33,020 nucleotides of DNA, from assembly GCA_902771725.1 (NCBI GenBank), contig CACXXT010000055.1, forward strand, positions 1-33,020, read 5' to 3'. This DNA comes from an uncultured Bacteroidales bacterium. Its GTDB lineage: Bacteria > Bacteroidota > Bacteroidia > Bacteroidales > Bacteroidaceae. The stretch's first letter is position 1, and each line of letters begins with the position of its first letter. The translations under genes were made by a program, and so were the position numbers. Of this stretch, positions 25,252 through 32,442 are shown piece after piece. The notes under the pieces are model-generated. The model saw nothing but the letters and a program-made list of their open reading frames with translations, had not been told where the DNA came from and ran no database searches.

Positions 25252-25883
25252 TGGCAGAAATCAAATTAATAGACAAAGTAACCTTAACCAAAGAGGGCTT
25301 AATGGTTAAAGGAACGAAGCAGATGGCACATCTTCGTCAAGGAGAACTTGATGCAGCTTGTGCTGTTTATAGTATGATGATGTGTTTGGTGATAGAAAAA
25401 ATCATCAAACGTAACATAATAACAAATGTCCCTGAATCACTAAGGAGAAACACTTCTGACGGAAGACTTATAAACCATTTTCTTGAAAAAAAAGGGATGG
25501 TGATAAAAGGCTATGAATTGAAGATTCTGAAAGACGAATTACAATCGGCATTTAGAAAGAAAGTGACCCCCTACTATTATTCCGCTGATGAATACGACTT
25601 GACGGCTGTGATAAAAGAAGCTATTGACAGCAACAAGCCTGTGGAAATAGGTCTCTCTCGCAAGAGGCAATATGGACATGCGGTTGTGATAATAGGTTAT
25701 AAGGAGGAAAAAGATAAAACAAGTTTCTATTGCCTTGACCCTGGCTATCCTATGGAAGAATGTCAGATATGGAATAATGTGTTGGAGGTGGATTTGACTG
25801 CCACAGCTAAATATAATTGTCATAATTTCAGGGAAGACTCTATTGTCACCATTGATGAGGTAATGACATTTGAGAAAAAATAA
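25251..25883 (+). CDS. Papain/C39-like cysteine peptidase-fold protein embedded in the hsd operon
   Basis: A 210-residue cytoplasmic-looking protein (no signal peptide). Pattern of a papain-like C39-type fold: LRQGELDAACAVYSMMM with Q30 (oxyanion hole) and C37 (nucleophile), RQYGHAVVIIGYK with H143, and FYCLDPGYP with D163. It lies between hsdS and hsdR: its ATG overlaps the hsdS stop by one base and hsdR begins 18 nt after its stop. A peptidase is not a standard type I subunit; a role in processing, activating or removing another component of the operon is inference. The substrate is unknown. The possible catalytic triad is read from sequence pattern only. Confidence 0.7.
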   Translation: MAEIKLIDKVTLTKEGLMVKGTKQMAHLRQGELDAACAVYSMMMCLVIEKIIKRNIITNVPESLRRNTSDGRLINHFLEKKGMVIKGYELKILKDELQSAFRKKVTPYYYSADEYDLTAVIKEAIDSNKPVEIGLSRKRQYGHAVVIIGYKEEKDKTSFYCLDPGYPMEECQIWNNVLEVDLTATAKYNCHNFREDSIVTIDEVMTFEKK

Positions 25884-25901
25884 GCTTTATTATTAGAGAG
25901 A

Positions 25902-28900
25902 ATGGCAGAAATATTAGATATCATTTCACAGAATACTCAGAGTACAGTTGTGGCTGAGTATGTGCGTGAGGAACGCGAGAGGGAAACAGGTTACCAGAGT
26001 GAGAGTGACTTGGAGAATGAACTGATTGCCCAACTTCAGCGACAGGGATATGAGTATCTTCCTATCCATAATGAAGCGGAGCTGATAGCGAACCTTCGCA
26101 GGCAGTTGGAGGCGTTGAATGATATCACATTTACTGATAGTGAGTGGCAACGGTTCTTCAAGAGCGAGATAGCTAAGGAAAGCAATGGCATCAAGGAGAA
26201 GGCTTTCACCATTCAGCGCGACTATAAGAAGAGCTTTGTCCGCGAAGACGGCACGCAGCTGAATATATCGCTCATAGACAAGAAGGACGTTCACCACAAC
26301 ATCACGCAGGTCATCAATCAGTACTCCGCAGATAGCGGAAGCCAGAAGAATCGCTATGATGTCACCATTCTTGTGAATGGTCTGCCATTGGTGCATATAG
26401 AACTGAAGCGCAGAGGGGTGTTGCTCAAAGAGGCTTTCAATCAGATAAACCGATATGGAAGAGAGTCGTTTTGGGCTGACAATGCTTTGTTTGAGTTTGT
26501 GCAAATATTCATCATCTCGAATGGAACCACAACAAAGTATTACAGCAACACTACTCGCGACAACCACATCAAGGAACAGAACAGCAAGGCTAAGGCAGGA
26601 AGACAAAGAACTTGCAACAGCTATGAGTTCACTTCATACTGGAGTGATGCAAAGAACAAACTGCTGAATGACTTGGAAGACTTTACTGCTACATTCCTCA
26701 GCCGCCACTCTCTGCTAAACATTCTGACCCGCTTCTGTGTGCTGACAGAGCAGAATATCCTGATGGCAATGCGCCCCTATCAGATAGCTGCCACTGAAAG
26801 ACTTCTGAACCGCATCGAGGTGGCACACAATGCCAGGTTGTACGGTACCGTAAAGGCAGGCGGCTACATCTGGCACACGACGGGCTCGGGCAAGACGCTG
26901 ACCTCGTTCAAGGCTGCCCAGCTGGCCACCAAGCTGCCCTATATTGATAAGGTGATGTTCGTGGTGGACAGGAAGGATTTGGACTATCAGACCATGCGAG
27001 AGTATGACCGGTTCCAGAAGGGTGCTGCTAACGGCAATACGTCGACAAGCGTATTGGAGAAGCAGATAGCCAGTAGCAAGAGCAAGATCATCATCACTAC
27101 CATTCAGAAGCTGTCGAGTTTCATCAAGAAGAACCCAGACAGCGAGATATACAAGAAAGAAGTGGTGCTGATTTTCGACGAGTGCCACCGCTCGCAGTTC
27201 GGAGAGATGCATGCCGCCATCACGAAGAAGTTCAAGAAATACTACATCTTCGGATTTACGGGTACACCTATCTTCATAGAGAATATGGCCACCGGTGCAG
27301 GACTCATCAAGACCACGGAGGATGCCTTTGGCGAACGACTGCATACATATACTATAGTCAATGCCATCAGCGACCACAATGTGTTGCCCTTCCGCGTGGA
27401 TTATATAAGCACGATGAAGGAAAAAGAAGGTGTTGAGAATACTCAAGTGTGGGATATTGAACGGGAAAAGGCACTGAGTGACCCACGCCGCATCAGCAAC
27501 GTGACGAGGTATATTCTGGAACACTATGCACAACAGACGCTGCAGGGGAAGAACTACAAGATGAGTGTCGTAACCAATGTGGAAGAGCTGGCAAAGGACA
27601 AGAAGAAGAAAGTGGAAGAGGAGCACGGAAAATCGCTGCTGAACGGATTCAACAGCATTTTTGCCGTACAGAATATCCCGATGGCCAAGCAGTACTACCT
27701 GGAGTTCCTTCGCCAGATGGAAGAACTGCCAGAGAACAAGCGATTGCGCATTGCCACCATCTTCAGCTATGGAGTCAATGAAGCCGACCCGGACGATGAA
27801 GGCGACGAGAACAGCGACAATACAGAGGGACTGGATGCCAGCAGCCGCGAGTTCTTGGAGCGAGCTATTACGGATTACAATAATATGTTCGGCACCAGCT
27901 ACGACACCAGTGCCGACAAGTTCCCGAACTACTACAAGGACGTTTCGCTGAGGATGAAGAACAGGGAAATCGATATCCTGCTGGTGGTGAATATGTTCCT
28001 CACGGGCTTTGATGCCACCACGCTGAATACGCTGTGGGTGGACAAGAACTTGAGGTATCACGGATTGTTGCAGTCATACTCGCGCACGAACAGGATTCTG
28101 AACAGCATCAAGCAGTTCGGAAATATCGTCTGCTTCCGCAATCTGGAAGACTCCACCAACAAGGCGCTATCGCTCTTCGGTGACCCCGAGGCTCGCGGTG
28201 TCTCTATCCTGCGCCCGTTTGACGACTATTTCAACGGATATGACGACAACAAAGGGCAACATCAGAAAGGATATAAGGAACTGGTGGAGGAATTGCTGAA
28301 CACACTGCAGCCGGGCGAACTGCCACTTGGCGAAGAGGCAGAGAGAAACTTTATCAAGTTGTTTGGCAATATCCTGAAGATGCGAAACCTGCTCAGTGTC
28401 TTTGACCAGTTCCAAGGCAAAGATATGCTCAGCGAGAGAGACGTGCAGGACTACACCAGCATCTATCTCGACCTGAGAGAGAAGTATATCAGAGTACAGA
28501 AGGATAAAGAAGACATCTGTGATGATATCGTCTTTGAAATGGAGTTGGTGAAGCAGGTGGAGGTGAACATCGACTTCATCCTCTTCCTGGTTGAGCAGTA
28601 CAGGAAGAGCCACAAGCAGGACGGCGAAATCAGAGTCCGAATCAGCAAGGCTATTGACAGCAGCCCCGACCTGCGCGACAAGAAAGAACTGATAGAACGG
28701 TTCATCGAACAGCTGACACCCAACAGCGAGGTGGATGCTGCATGGCGCGTATATGTGAACGAGGAGAAACGGCGGCAGTTCGAGGCGCTCGTGCAGGAGG
28801 AACAGCTCAAACGCGAGCAGGCCGTGGAATTCATGGAGAACGCCTACGAACGCGGCTACGTGCCCGAGGGCGGTATGGAACTCGACGGCATCATGCCGTC

Positions 28901-29081
28901 CATCAACCCCTTTGACCCCAATGCGAACCGCGAGGGCAAGATAGCCCGGGTGGTGGAGCGGCTGAAAGCGTTCTTCAAGCGTTTCGCAGATATCAGCGAC
29001 GGAGACTTCCAGCCAGCCATCAACATCAACATCACGAACAACTTCAACGGCCATATCGACAAATATGTGGCCGAGGAGTAA
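25902..29081 (+). CDS. hsdR: Type I restriction endonuclease subunit HsdR
   Basis: A 1059-residue protein with an N-terminal PD-(D/E)xK nuclease (D153, E167, K169 in VHIELKRR), Walker A GSGKT at 328-332, the DEAD-like DECH box at 426-429, GFTGTPIF, and a C-terminal helical domain that docks on HsdM. It translocates and cuts unmodified DNA far from the HsdS site. All expected motifs are present, so the system looks intact. It is the last gene of the operon; no clear terminator follows, but a large dyad begins about 100 nt downstream. Confidence 0.96.
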   Translation: MAEILDIISQNTQSTVVAEYVREERERETGYQSESDLENELIAQLQRQGYEYLPIHNEAELIANLRRQLEALNDITFTDSEWQRFFKSEIAKESNGIKEKAFTIQRDYKKSFVREDGTQLNISLIDKKDVHHNITQVINQYSADSGSQKNRYDVTILVNGLPLVHIELKRRGVLLKEAFNQINRYGRESFWADNALFEFVQIFIISNGTTTKYYSNTTRDNHIKEQNSKAKAGRQRTCNSYEFTSYWSDAKNKLLNDLEDFTATFLSRHSLLNILTRFCVLTEQNILMAMRPYQIAATERLLNRIEVAHNARLYGTVKAGGYIWHTTGSGKTLTSFKAAQLATKLPYIDKVMFVVDRKDLDYQTMREYDRFQKGAANGNTSTSVLEKQIASSKSKIIITTIQKLSSFIKKNPDSEIYKKEVVLIFDECHRSQFGEMHAAITKKFKKYYIFGFTGTPIFIENMATGAGLIKTTEDAFGERLHTYTIVNAISDHNVLPFRVDYISTMKEKEGVENTQVWDIEREKALSDPRRISNVTRYILEHYAQQTLQGKNYKMSVVTNVEELAKDKKKKVEEEHGKSLLNGFNSIFAVQNIPMAKQYYLEFLRQMEELPENKRLRIATIFSYGVNEADPDDEGDENSDNTEGLDASSREFLERAITDYNNMFGTSYDTSADKFPNYYKDVSLRMKNREIDILLVVNMFLTGFDATTLNTLWVDKNLRYHGLLQSYSRTNRILNSIKQFGNIVCFRNLEDSTNKALSLFGDPEARGVSILRPFDDYFNGYDDNKGQHQKGYKELVEELLNTLQPGELPLGEEAERNFIKLFGNILKMRNLLSVFDQFQGKDMLSERDVQDYTSIYLDLREKYIRVQKDKEDICDDIVFEMELVKQVEVNIDFILFLVEQYRKSHKQDGEIRVRISKAIDSSPDLRDKKELIERFIEQLTPNSEVDAAWRVYVNEEKRRQFEALVQEEQLKREQAVEFMENAYERGYVPEGGMELDGIMPSINPFDPNANREGKIARVVERLKAFFKRFADISDGDFQPAININITNNFNGHIDKYVAEE

Positions 29082-29181
29082 ACCTATATACGAAAAGATT
29101 GTCTAATCCTAAAACAGAACAGACGAAACAGACAACAACGAAGTAAAGACATATCGGGCGACAACATCGCTTATCTTTTCC

Positions 29182-29323
29182 GACCCCGAAATTCTCAGTG
29201 AGCCCGCCGTGGCTTAAATCCATGTAGGAAGGAGATTTGCGACCATCGCTTCGCGTGAGCAGCATCACGGCGAGGGCGACGGTCGTATTACATTTCCTAC
29301 AGGGGCCTGAGAATCCCGGGGTC
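29182..29323. repeat. Long imperfect inverted repeat (~142 bp) after hsdR
   Basis: GACCCCGAAATTCTCAG (29182-29198) pairs with CTGAGAATCCCGGGGTC (29307-29323), 15 of 17 positions. Inside, TGTAGGAA (29223-29230) pairs with TTCCTACA (29294-29301), and GCGACCATCGC pairs roughly with GCGACGGTCGT. The full stretch can fold as one long branched hairpin or cruciform. It carries no T-run and no gene. It could be a MITE-like element, a structured RNA or an end of the defence island. Confidence 0.75.
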
Positions 29324-29348
29324 AGAGTGTACATACGAACTCGTCTGC

Positions 29349-29409
29349 CCTTGCTTTTTGTGCAATAACTAATTAATTAATTATTAATCACTAACAACTA
29401 AAAGCAAGG
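29349..29409. promoter_or_regulatory. Leader inverted repeat before the 29.4-kb gene
   Basis: CCTTGCTTTT (29349-29358) and AAAAGCAAGG (29400-29409) form a perfect 10-bp dyad around an AT-only-like loop (AATTAATTAATTATTAATC). The right arm ends 7 nt before ATG 29417. If transcribed, the hairpin would lie over or beside the translation start. Confidence 0.5.
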
Positions 29410-29439
29410 CAAAATTATGAAACATGCTGGAAACGTTAG

Positions 29440-29472
29440 AAAACACGTGGAAAACGAAAACACGTGGAAAAC
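29440..29472 (+). repeat. 17-bp tandem duplication that shifts the reading frame
   Basis: AAAACACGTGGAAAACG at 29440-29456 is followed by AAAACACGTGGAAAAC at 29457-29472 (period 17, not a multiple of three). Removing one copy would join ATG 29417 (MKHAGNVRKHVEN) in frame to YFYGTINHFYK of the next gene. Confidence 0.85.
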
Positions 29473-29946
29473 TATTTCTACGGCACCATCAACCATTTCT
29501 ACAAAATCGACGGCAATGTGACCTACAACGGCTCCGTGAGCTACAACGGGGACGTGCACAGCAGCAAGGAACAGCAACCCAACGGATTCACAGACGAGCA
29601 GATAGCACGGGCGCTGGAGGCCGTGTGCGGGGAAGGACGACCCGTGAACGAGAAGAGGAAATGGGCTGCGGTGTACTGGTGCCTGCGCTGGTACTGCAAC
29701 TACCCGGTGAAGGGGTCGGAGTTCTGCAGCAGAGTGGCGCGGCTGCCATTCACCAAGAGGCTGAAACCCGAATGCGACAACGATAACATCCGAAGACTGA
29801 TCATGGCATCGTTTATGGAGCAGGATGCAAGACAGATAGACAACGTGAAACCCGAAAAGAAGGACGAGGATTTCTTTGCTGAATGCAAGGTGGTGGTGCA
29901 GGCACTGGCGCAAGAACTGGGTAATGCTGCGCTGCTGATGCCATAG
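29464..29946 (+). CDS. Conserved Bacteroidales hypothetical protein, N-terminus probably altered by a duplication
   Basis: A 160-residue protein read from GTG 29464 (MENYFYGTINHFYK). It has an N-terminal run of short beta repeats (GNVTYNGSVSYNGDV), a helical core (DEQIARALEAVCGEGRPVN, KWAAVYWCLRWYCNYP) with several Cys and Trp, and a C-terminal helix. I recall similar proteins near mobile-element genes in Bacteroidales but cannot name a family. The original start is likely ATG 29417: undoing the 17-bp duplication makes that ATG in frame. GTG 29464 may now serve as start, or the gene may be impaired. No signal peptide or membrane helix. Confidence 0.65.
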   Translation: MENYFYGTINHFYKIDGNVTYNGSVSYNGDVHSSKEQQPNGFTDEQIARALEAVCGEGRPVNEKRKWAAVYWCLRWYCNYPVKGSEFCSRVARLPFTKRLKPECDNDNIRRLIMASFMEQDARQIDNVKPEKKDEDFFAECKVVVQALAQELGNAALLMP

Positions 29947-29947
29947 C

Positions 29948-30000
29948 CATTACCAATCCATTACCAATCCGTTACCAATCGATTACCAAACCATTACCAA
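29948..30000. repeat. Five 11-bp iterons (CATTACCAATC)
   Basis: CATTACCAATC, CATTACCAATC, CGTTACCAATC, GATTACCAAAC and CATTACCAAGT start at 29948, 29959, 29970, 29981 and 29992. All keep TTACCAA at exact 11-bp phasing, about one helical turn, so a protein could bind them on one face of the DNA. They begin 2 nt after the stop of the previous gene. Confidence 0.9.
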
Positions 30001-30012
30001 GTGGTTATTTAG

Positions 30013-30043
30013 GCGTTCCAAAGTGTTTGGAACGCTTTTTTTT
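30013..30043 (+). terminator. Strong intrinsic terminator after the 29.4-kb gene
   Basis: GCGTTCCAAA-GTG-TTTGGAACGC forms a perfect 10-bp stem followed by eight T residues. It ends the upstream gene's transcript. Its right arm also carries the TTTG that acts as -33 box of the next promoter. Confidence 0.95.
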
Positions 30044-30056
30044 ATCCGTACCTTTG
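30026..30056 (+). promoter_or_regulatory. Consensus Bacteroidetes promoter overlapping the terminator
   Basis: TTTG (30026-30029), 19 nt, then TACCTTTG (30049-30056): an exact match to the Bacteroidetes pattern TTTG-N19-TAnnTTTG. It should drive the 31-residue peptide gene and the genes after it. The -33 box lies inside the terminator stem. Confidence 0.8.
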
Positions 30057-30121
30057 CACCAAGAATCAAAGAGGATTCGACACCTATTTATTATTATTAT
30101 TAACTTCAAAACAAAGGTACG
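30047..30121. promoter_or_regulatory. Inverted repeat spanning the leader of the 31-residue peptide gene
   Basis: CGTACCTTTG (30047-30056, containing the -7 box) and CAAAGGTACG (30112-30121) are perfect 10-bp inverted copies 55 bp apart. The right arm ends 3 nt before ATG 30125, a layout parallel to the leader dyad before ATG 29417. The left arm is in the promoter, so it may be barely transcribed; DNA-level binding is as likely as an RNA hairpin. Confidence 0.5.
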
Positions 30122-30124
30122 ATT

Positions 30125-30220
30125 ATGACAGACCAAGAATTTTTTCGCCGACTGGGGCAGCTGGTGCTGACCTTGATGACCGGACTCGGACTGCTGTTTC
30201 TGGCAGCTATGCTGAGCTAA
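30125..30220 (+). CDS. 31-residue single-span membrane peptide
   Basis: MTDQEFFRRLGQLVLTLMTG followed by LGLLFLAAMLS: a short polar N-terminus and one hydrophobic helix from about residue 11 to the end. It has its own consensus promoter (30026-30056) and lies in front of KilAC, HNH and M15 peptidase genes, so it could be a small holin-like or accessory peptide of a phage-like lysis block, comparable in size to the small proteins found next to amidase genes in Bacteroidales. Function unproven. Confidence 0.6.
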   Translation: MTDQEFFRRLGQLVLTLMTGLGLLFLAAMLS

Positions 30221-30249
30221 TTTATTAACCCATTAACATTTTAGTGACT

Positions 30250-30633
30250 ATGAAAAAGAAAAGAACACATGAATGCCCGCTAAGCGAGAGGCAGGTGCTG
30301 GAGATGGCCGGAGAGATCATGGCAGAACAGATCGCCGACCAGAACCAGCAGACGGAGGGTTGCCTGACAACCTCCGAGGTCGCCAGGGGACTCAACAAGG
30401 AGATGCGCGCCGGCGAACTGCTGTCCGCACTCAGAGACTTCGGCGTGCTCCACAAACGACATGGCCACCACGAACTCACACCGGAGTTCGCCAGCCGAGA
30501 CCTGGCACGCACACGCCACTTCAACTACTTCACCCGCAACGGTGAACTCCGCGAACGACCCTTCCTCGTCTGGACTCGGCGCGGACGCGAGTTCATCGAA
30601 AACCTGATGACAAATGGAAAAAACAATGCCTGA
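30250..30633 (+). CDS. KilAC-like (phage antirepressor C-terminal) DNA-binding protein
   Basis: A 127-residue protein starting MKKKRTHECPLSERQVLEMA at ATG 30250 (a GTG at 30244 is less likely). The part from about residue 38 reads LTTSEVARGLNKEMRAGELL, then LRDFGVLHKRHGHHELTPEF and a final RPFLVWTRRGREFIENLM. This matches the helix-turn-helix plus T-x-x-G-R-E-F-I ending of phage KilAC/ANT domains (PF03374 type). Such domains occur in phage antirepressors and bind DNA; the iterons at 29948-30000 are a possible target (inference). Its stop overlaps the HNH gene. Confidence 0.65.
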   Translation: MKKKRTHECPLSERQVLEMAGEIMAEQIADQNQQTEGCLTTSEVARGLNKEMRAGELLSALRDFGVLHKRHGHHELTPEFASRDLARTRHFNYFTRNGELRERPFLVWTRRGREFIENLMTNGKNNA

Positions 30634-31180
30634 CTACGTGGCACGACGACTGCCGCGACACCACTGGAAGCTGCTGCGACCCGTGCCGGCCTGGGACGGA
30701 GTGCTGTACTACGACCCGCTGGACTTCGAGCTCGACCGACCGCTGACCTTCTACCGACGGCTGCACCACCGCCGACTCGGCGACATCATCTACCCCGTGA
30801 AGTCGTGGAAGAAGGACGTGAAGATATGGCAACGCAAGCATGGCATCAAGGCGAAGCCGATGTTCCGGGAATTCATAAAAATAAGACGCAAAGGCACCCT
30901 GATTCATCTCTACGTCGCCCAGCTGACCATGCACTGCCAGATGGGATTCACCATAGCCGACCCACGACACTGGGTGGTGGACCACATCGACGGCGACACG
31001 CTGAACAACAGACCATCGAACTTGCAGGTCATCAGCCAGAGCGAGAACCTAAGGCGCAGCGAAGCCATAAGGGAACACGCGAGGAAGACAGGCCGACTCA
31101 ATCGAGGCAAGTCCAATGCGCAGCGGCATGCGGAGGCGGAGGAAAGGAGAATGGAGAAAATTAGAAAATTAGAAAATTAG
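30614..31180 (+). CDS. HNH homing-type endonuclease (phage-like)
   Basis: A 188-residue protein whose residues of about 110-145 form an HNH motif of the phage HNH_3 type: DPRHWVVDHIDGDTLNNRPS followed by NLQVISQSENLRRS. A basic C-terminal tail follows (EAIREHARKTGRLNRG). Such enzymes nick or cut DNA and are common in phages and mobile elements. Its ATG (30614) lies inside the KilAC gene end; an alternative start at 30626 overlaps less. The last codons lie in an AAAATTAG repeat, so the C-terminus can vary. Confidence 0.8.
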   Translation: MEKTMPDYVARRLPRHHWKLLRPVPAWDGVLYYDPLDFELDRPLTFYRRLHHRRLGDIIYPVKSWKKDVKIWQRKHGIKAKPMFREFIKIRRKGTLIHLYVAQLTMHCQMGFTIADPRHWVVDHIDGDTLNNRPSNLQVISQSENLRRSEAIREHARKTGRLNRGKSNAQRHAEAEERRMEKIRKLEN

Positions 31181-31191
31181 AAAATTAGAAA
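31157..31191 (+). repeat. AAAATTAG tandem repeat across the HNH gene stop
   Basis: Four exact copies of AAAATTAG (31157-31188) plus AAA. The unit is 8 bp, so loss or gain of a copy would change the frame and the C-terminus of the HNH protein (EKIRKLEN). Similar A/G-rich spacers separate the next genes at 31480-31530 and 32035-32110. Confidence 0.9.
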
Positions 31192-31195
31192 GGCT

Positions 31196-31477
31196 ATGAC
31201 AGAAGAGTTTTACAGAAAGGTCACTGACTTGCACAACGAACTCGTGGAGACGGAAGTGCTCATCCAGAGACTGAAGGATCTGGACGACGAGGAGGAGTGG
31301 CTGGCATGTCAGCAGCAAATCACGGACTACAGGCTCAAAAAGAAAGTGGGCTCACTGGCAGCGCTGGCCTCTCTATACCTCCACACCATCCACGACATCC
31401 TCCGCAACACCAGCGTCATCGCACAGCTGCAAATGGTACTCCAAGATCTGCAATGCAGGTTCGAGACCATGAAGTGA
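31196..31477 (+). CDS. 93-residue coiled-coil hypothetical protein
   Basis: MTEEFYRKVTDLHNELVETE begins a small, soluble, helical protein with strong heptad character (VLIQRLKDLDDEEEWLACQQ) and a leucine-rich second half (LQMVLQDLQCRF). It lies between the HNH and M15 peptidase genes on the same strand with short spacers, so it probably belongs to the same transcription unit. Not recognised. Confidence 0.65.
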   Translation: MTEEFYRKVTDLHNELVETEVLIQRLKDLDDEEEWLACQQQITDYRLKKKVGSLAALASLYLHTIHDILRNTSVIAQLQMVLQDLQCRFETMK

Positions 31478-31553
31478 TGTGAAAATTAAAAGAGAAATGA
31501 GAAAAAGGAATTAAAAATTAAAAGAGAATCTATAAAAACAAACGGAAACGCTT

Positions 31554-31585
31554 CCCTCCCCCCCTGGGGGGAGCTGGAGGGGGGC
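31554..31585. repeat. GC-rich palindrome upstream of the M15 peptidase gene
   Basis: CTCCCCCCCTGGGGGGAG (31556-31573), followed by CTGGAGGGGGGC, is a further copy of the palindrome type seen at 1062-1080 and 1123-1141. Here it is intergenic, 17 nt before ATG 31602. Confidence 0.75.
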
Positions 31586-31601
31586 TAAAATGATTTGACT
31601 T

Positions 31602-32045
31602 ATGAAACAACATGAATTTTATTCTCCGCACTTCACGATGCAGGAACTGACACGGAGTCAGAGGTTCCCCTTCGTGGCGAACATCCCCACAGAAGAGGTG
31701 GTGGGGAATCTGCAGGCGCTCTGCGACAACGTGCTGGAGCCACTGCGGCGGGTGTGGAAAGCACCGATCTACGTCAACAGCGCGTACCGCTGCCGGCGAC
31801 TGAACAAGCTCGTGGGTGGCGTGCGAAGCAGCCAGCACTGTCTGGGGCAGGCCGCCGACATCACCACCGGAGACTGCTACTACAACACGCGGCTGGGTAA
31901 CCTCATCCGAGGACTGGACTTGCCCTATGACCAGCTTATCTACGAGAACTGGGATCCCGAACTCAAGGTCTGCGACTGGATACATGTCAGCTACGGACCT
32001 CGCCATCGGCACCAAGTGTTGCACTTGAGGAAAATGAGAAAATGA
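31602..32045 (+). CDS. M15 (D-Ala-D-Ala carboxypeptidase / endolysin-like) peptidase
   Basis: A 147-residue protein of the peptidase M15_3 type (PF08291). It has YVNSAYRCRRLNKLVGG, then SSQHCLGQAADI with the zinc ligands His and Asp, and a C-terminal CDWIHVSY with the last His. Start MKQHEFYSPHFTMQEL matches the family's usual FTxxEL beginning. It cleaves peptidoglycan cross-bridges; in phage-like blocks it serves as endolysin. It has no signal peptide, so release would need a holin or cell lysis. Length is normal for the family. Confidence 0.88.
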   Translation: MKQHEFYSPHFTMQELTRSQRFPFVANIPTEEVVGNLQALCDNVLEPLRRVWKAPIYVNSAYRCRRLNKLVGGVRSSQHCLGQAADITTGDCYYNTRLGNLIRGLDLPYDQLIYENWDPELKVCDWIHVSYGPRHRHQVLHLRKMRK

Positions 32046-32317
32046 GAAAAGTAGAAAATTAGAAAATATAAAAATGAAAAAATATAAGAATGAAAAGTAA
32101 GAACAAAACATAAAAAACACCGCTGGCGGCGGCCTGTGGTCTACGACCAACGTGTCTGCCCCGTCCGTGCGTGTCTGAGAGCAAGCTCTCACACGCCGTC
32201 CAGACCATCCACGGTTTCGTTCCGAAACACAGACCGCCGCCGCGGCAAAAACACCGTTCCGCTTCGCTCCACTGAAAAAAGGTTGTACGCAGCTATCGAT
32301 GTTTGCACGAAGTGCCC

Positions 32318-32442
32318 ATTCGTGTCTCGAATTCATGAAACAGATTCGTGTCTCGAATTCGTGTAAGAAAACCATGACATCATATCTTTTAACATGAATT
32401 CAAGACATAAATTAAGCCCCATGAATTCAAGACATAAATTAA
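32318..32442. repeat. Two pairs of ~26-27-bp direct repeats in inverted relation
   Basis: ATTCGTGTCTCGAATTC occurs at 32318-32334 and 32344-32360. CATGAATTCAAGACATAAA starts copies at 32393 and 32420 (23 bp identical). TGTCTCGAATTCATG of the first pair is the inverse of CATGAATTCAAGACA of the second, 14 of 15 positions, so all four belong to one repeat family arranged head to head. Confidence 0.85.

Noticed and set aside
29182..29323. Integron attC site
   Set aside because: I see no matching GTTRRRY/RYYYAAC core pair at the arm ends and no integrase nearby.
30047..30121. Invertible promoter (phase switch)
   Set aside because: The -7 box lies in the repeat arm and the -33 box outside it, so inversion between the arms would leave the promoter unchanged. 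No recombinase gene is nearby.
31530..32375. 281-codon minus-strand reading frame
   Set aside because: It is antisense to the M15 peptidase and runs through palindromes and direct repeats; most likely repeat-derived.
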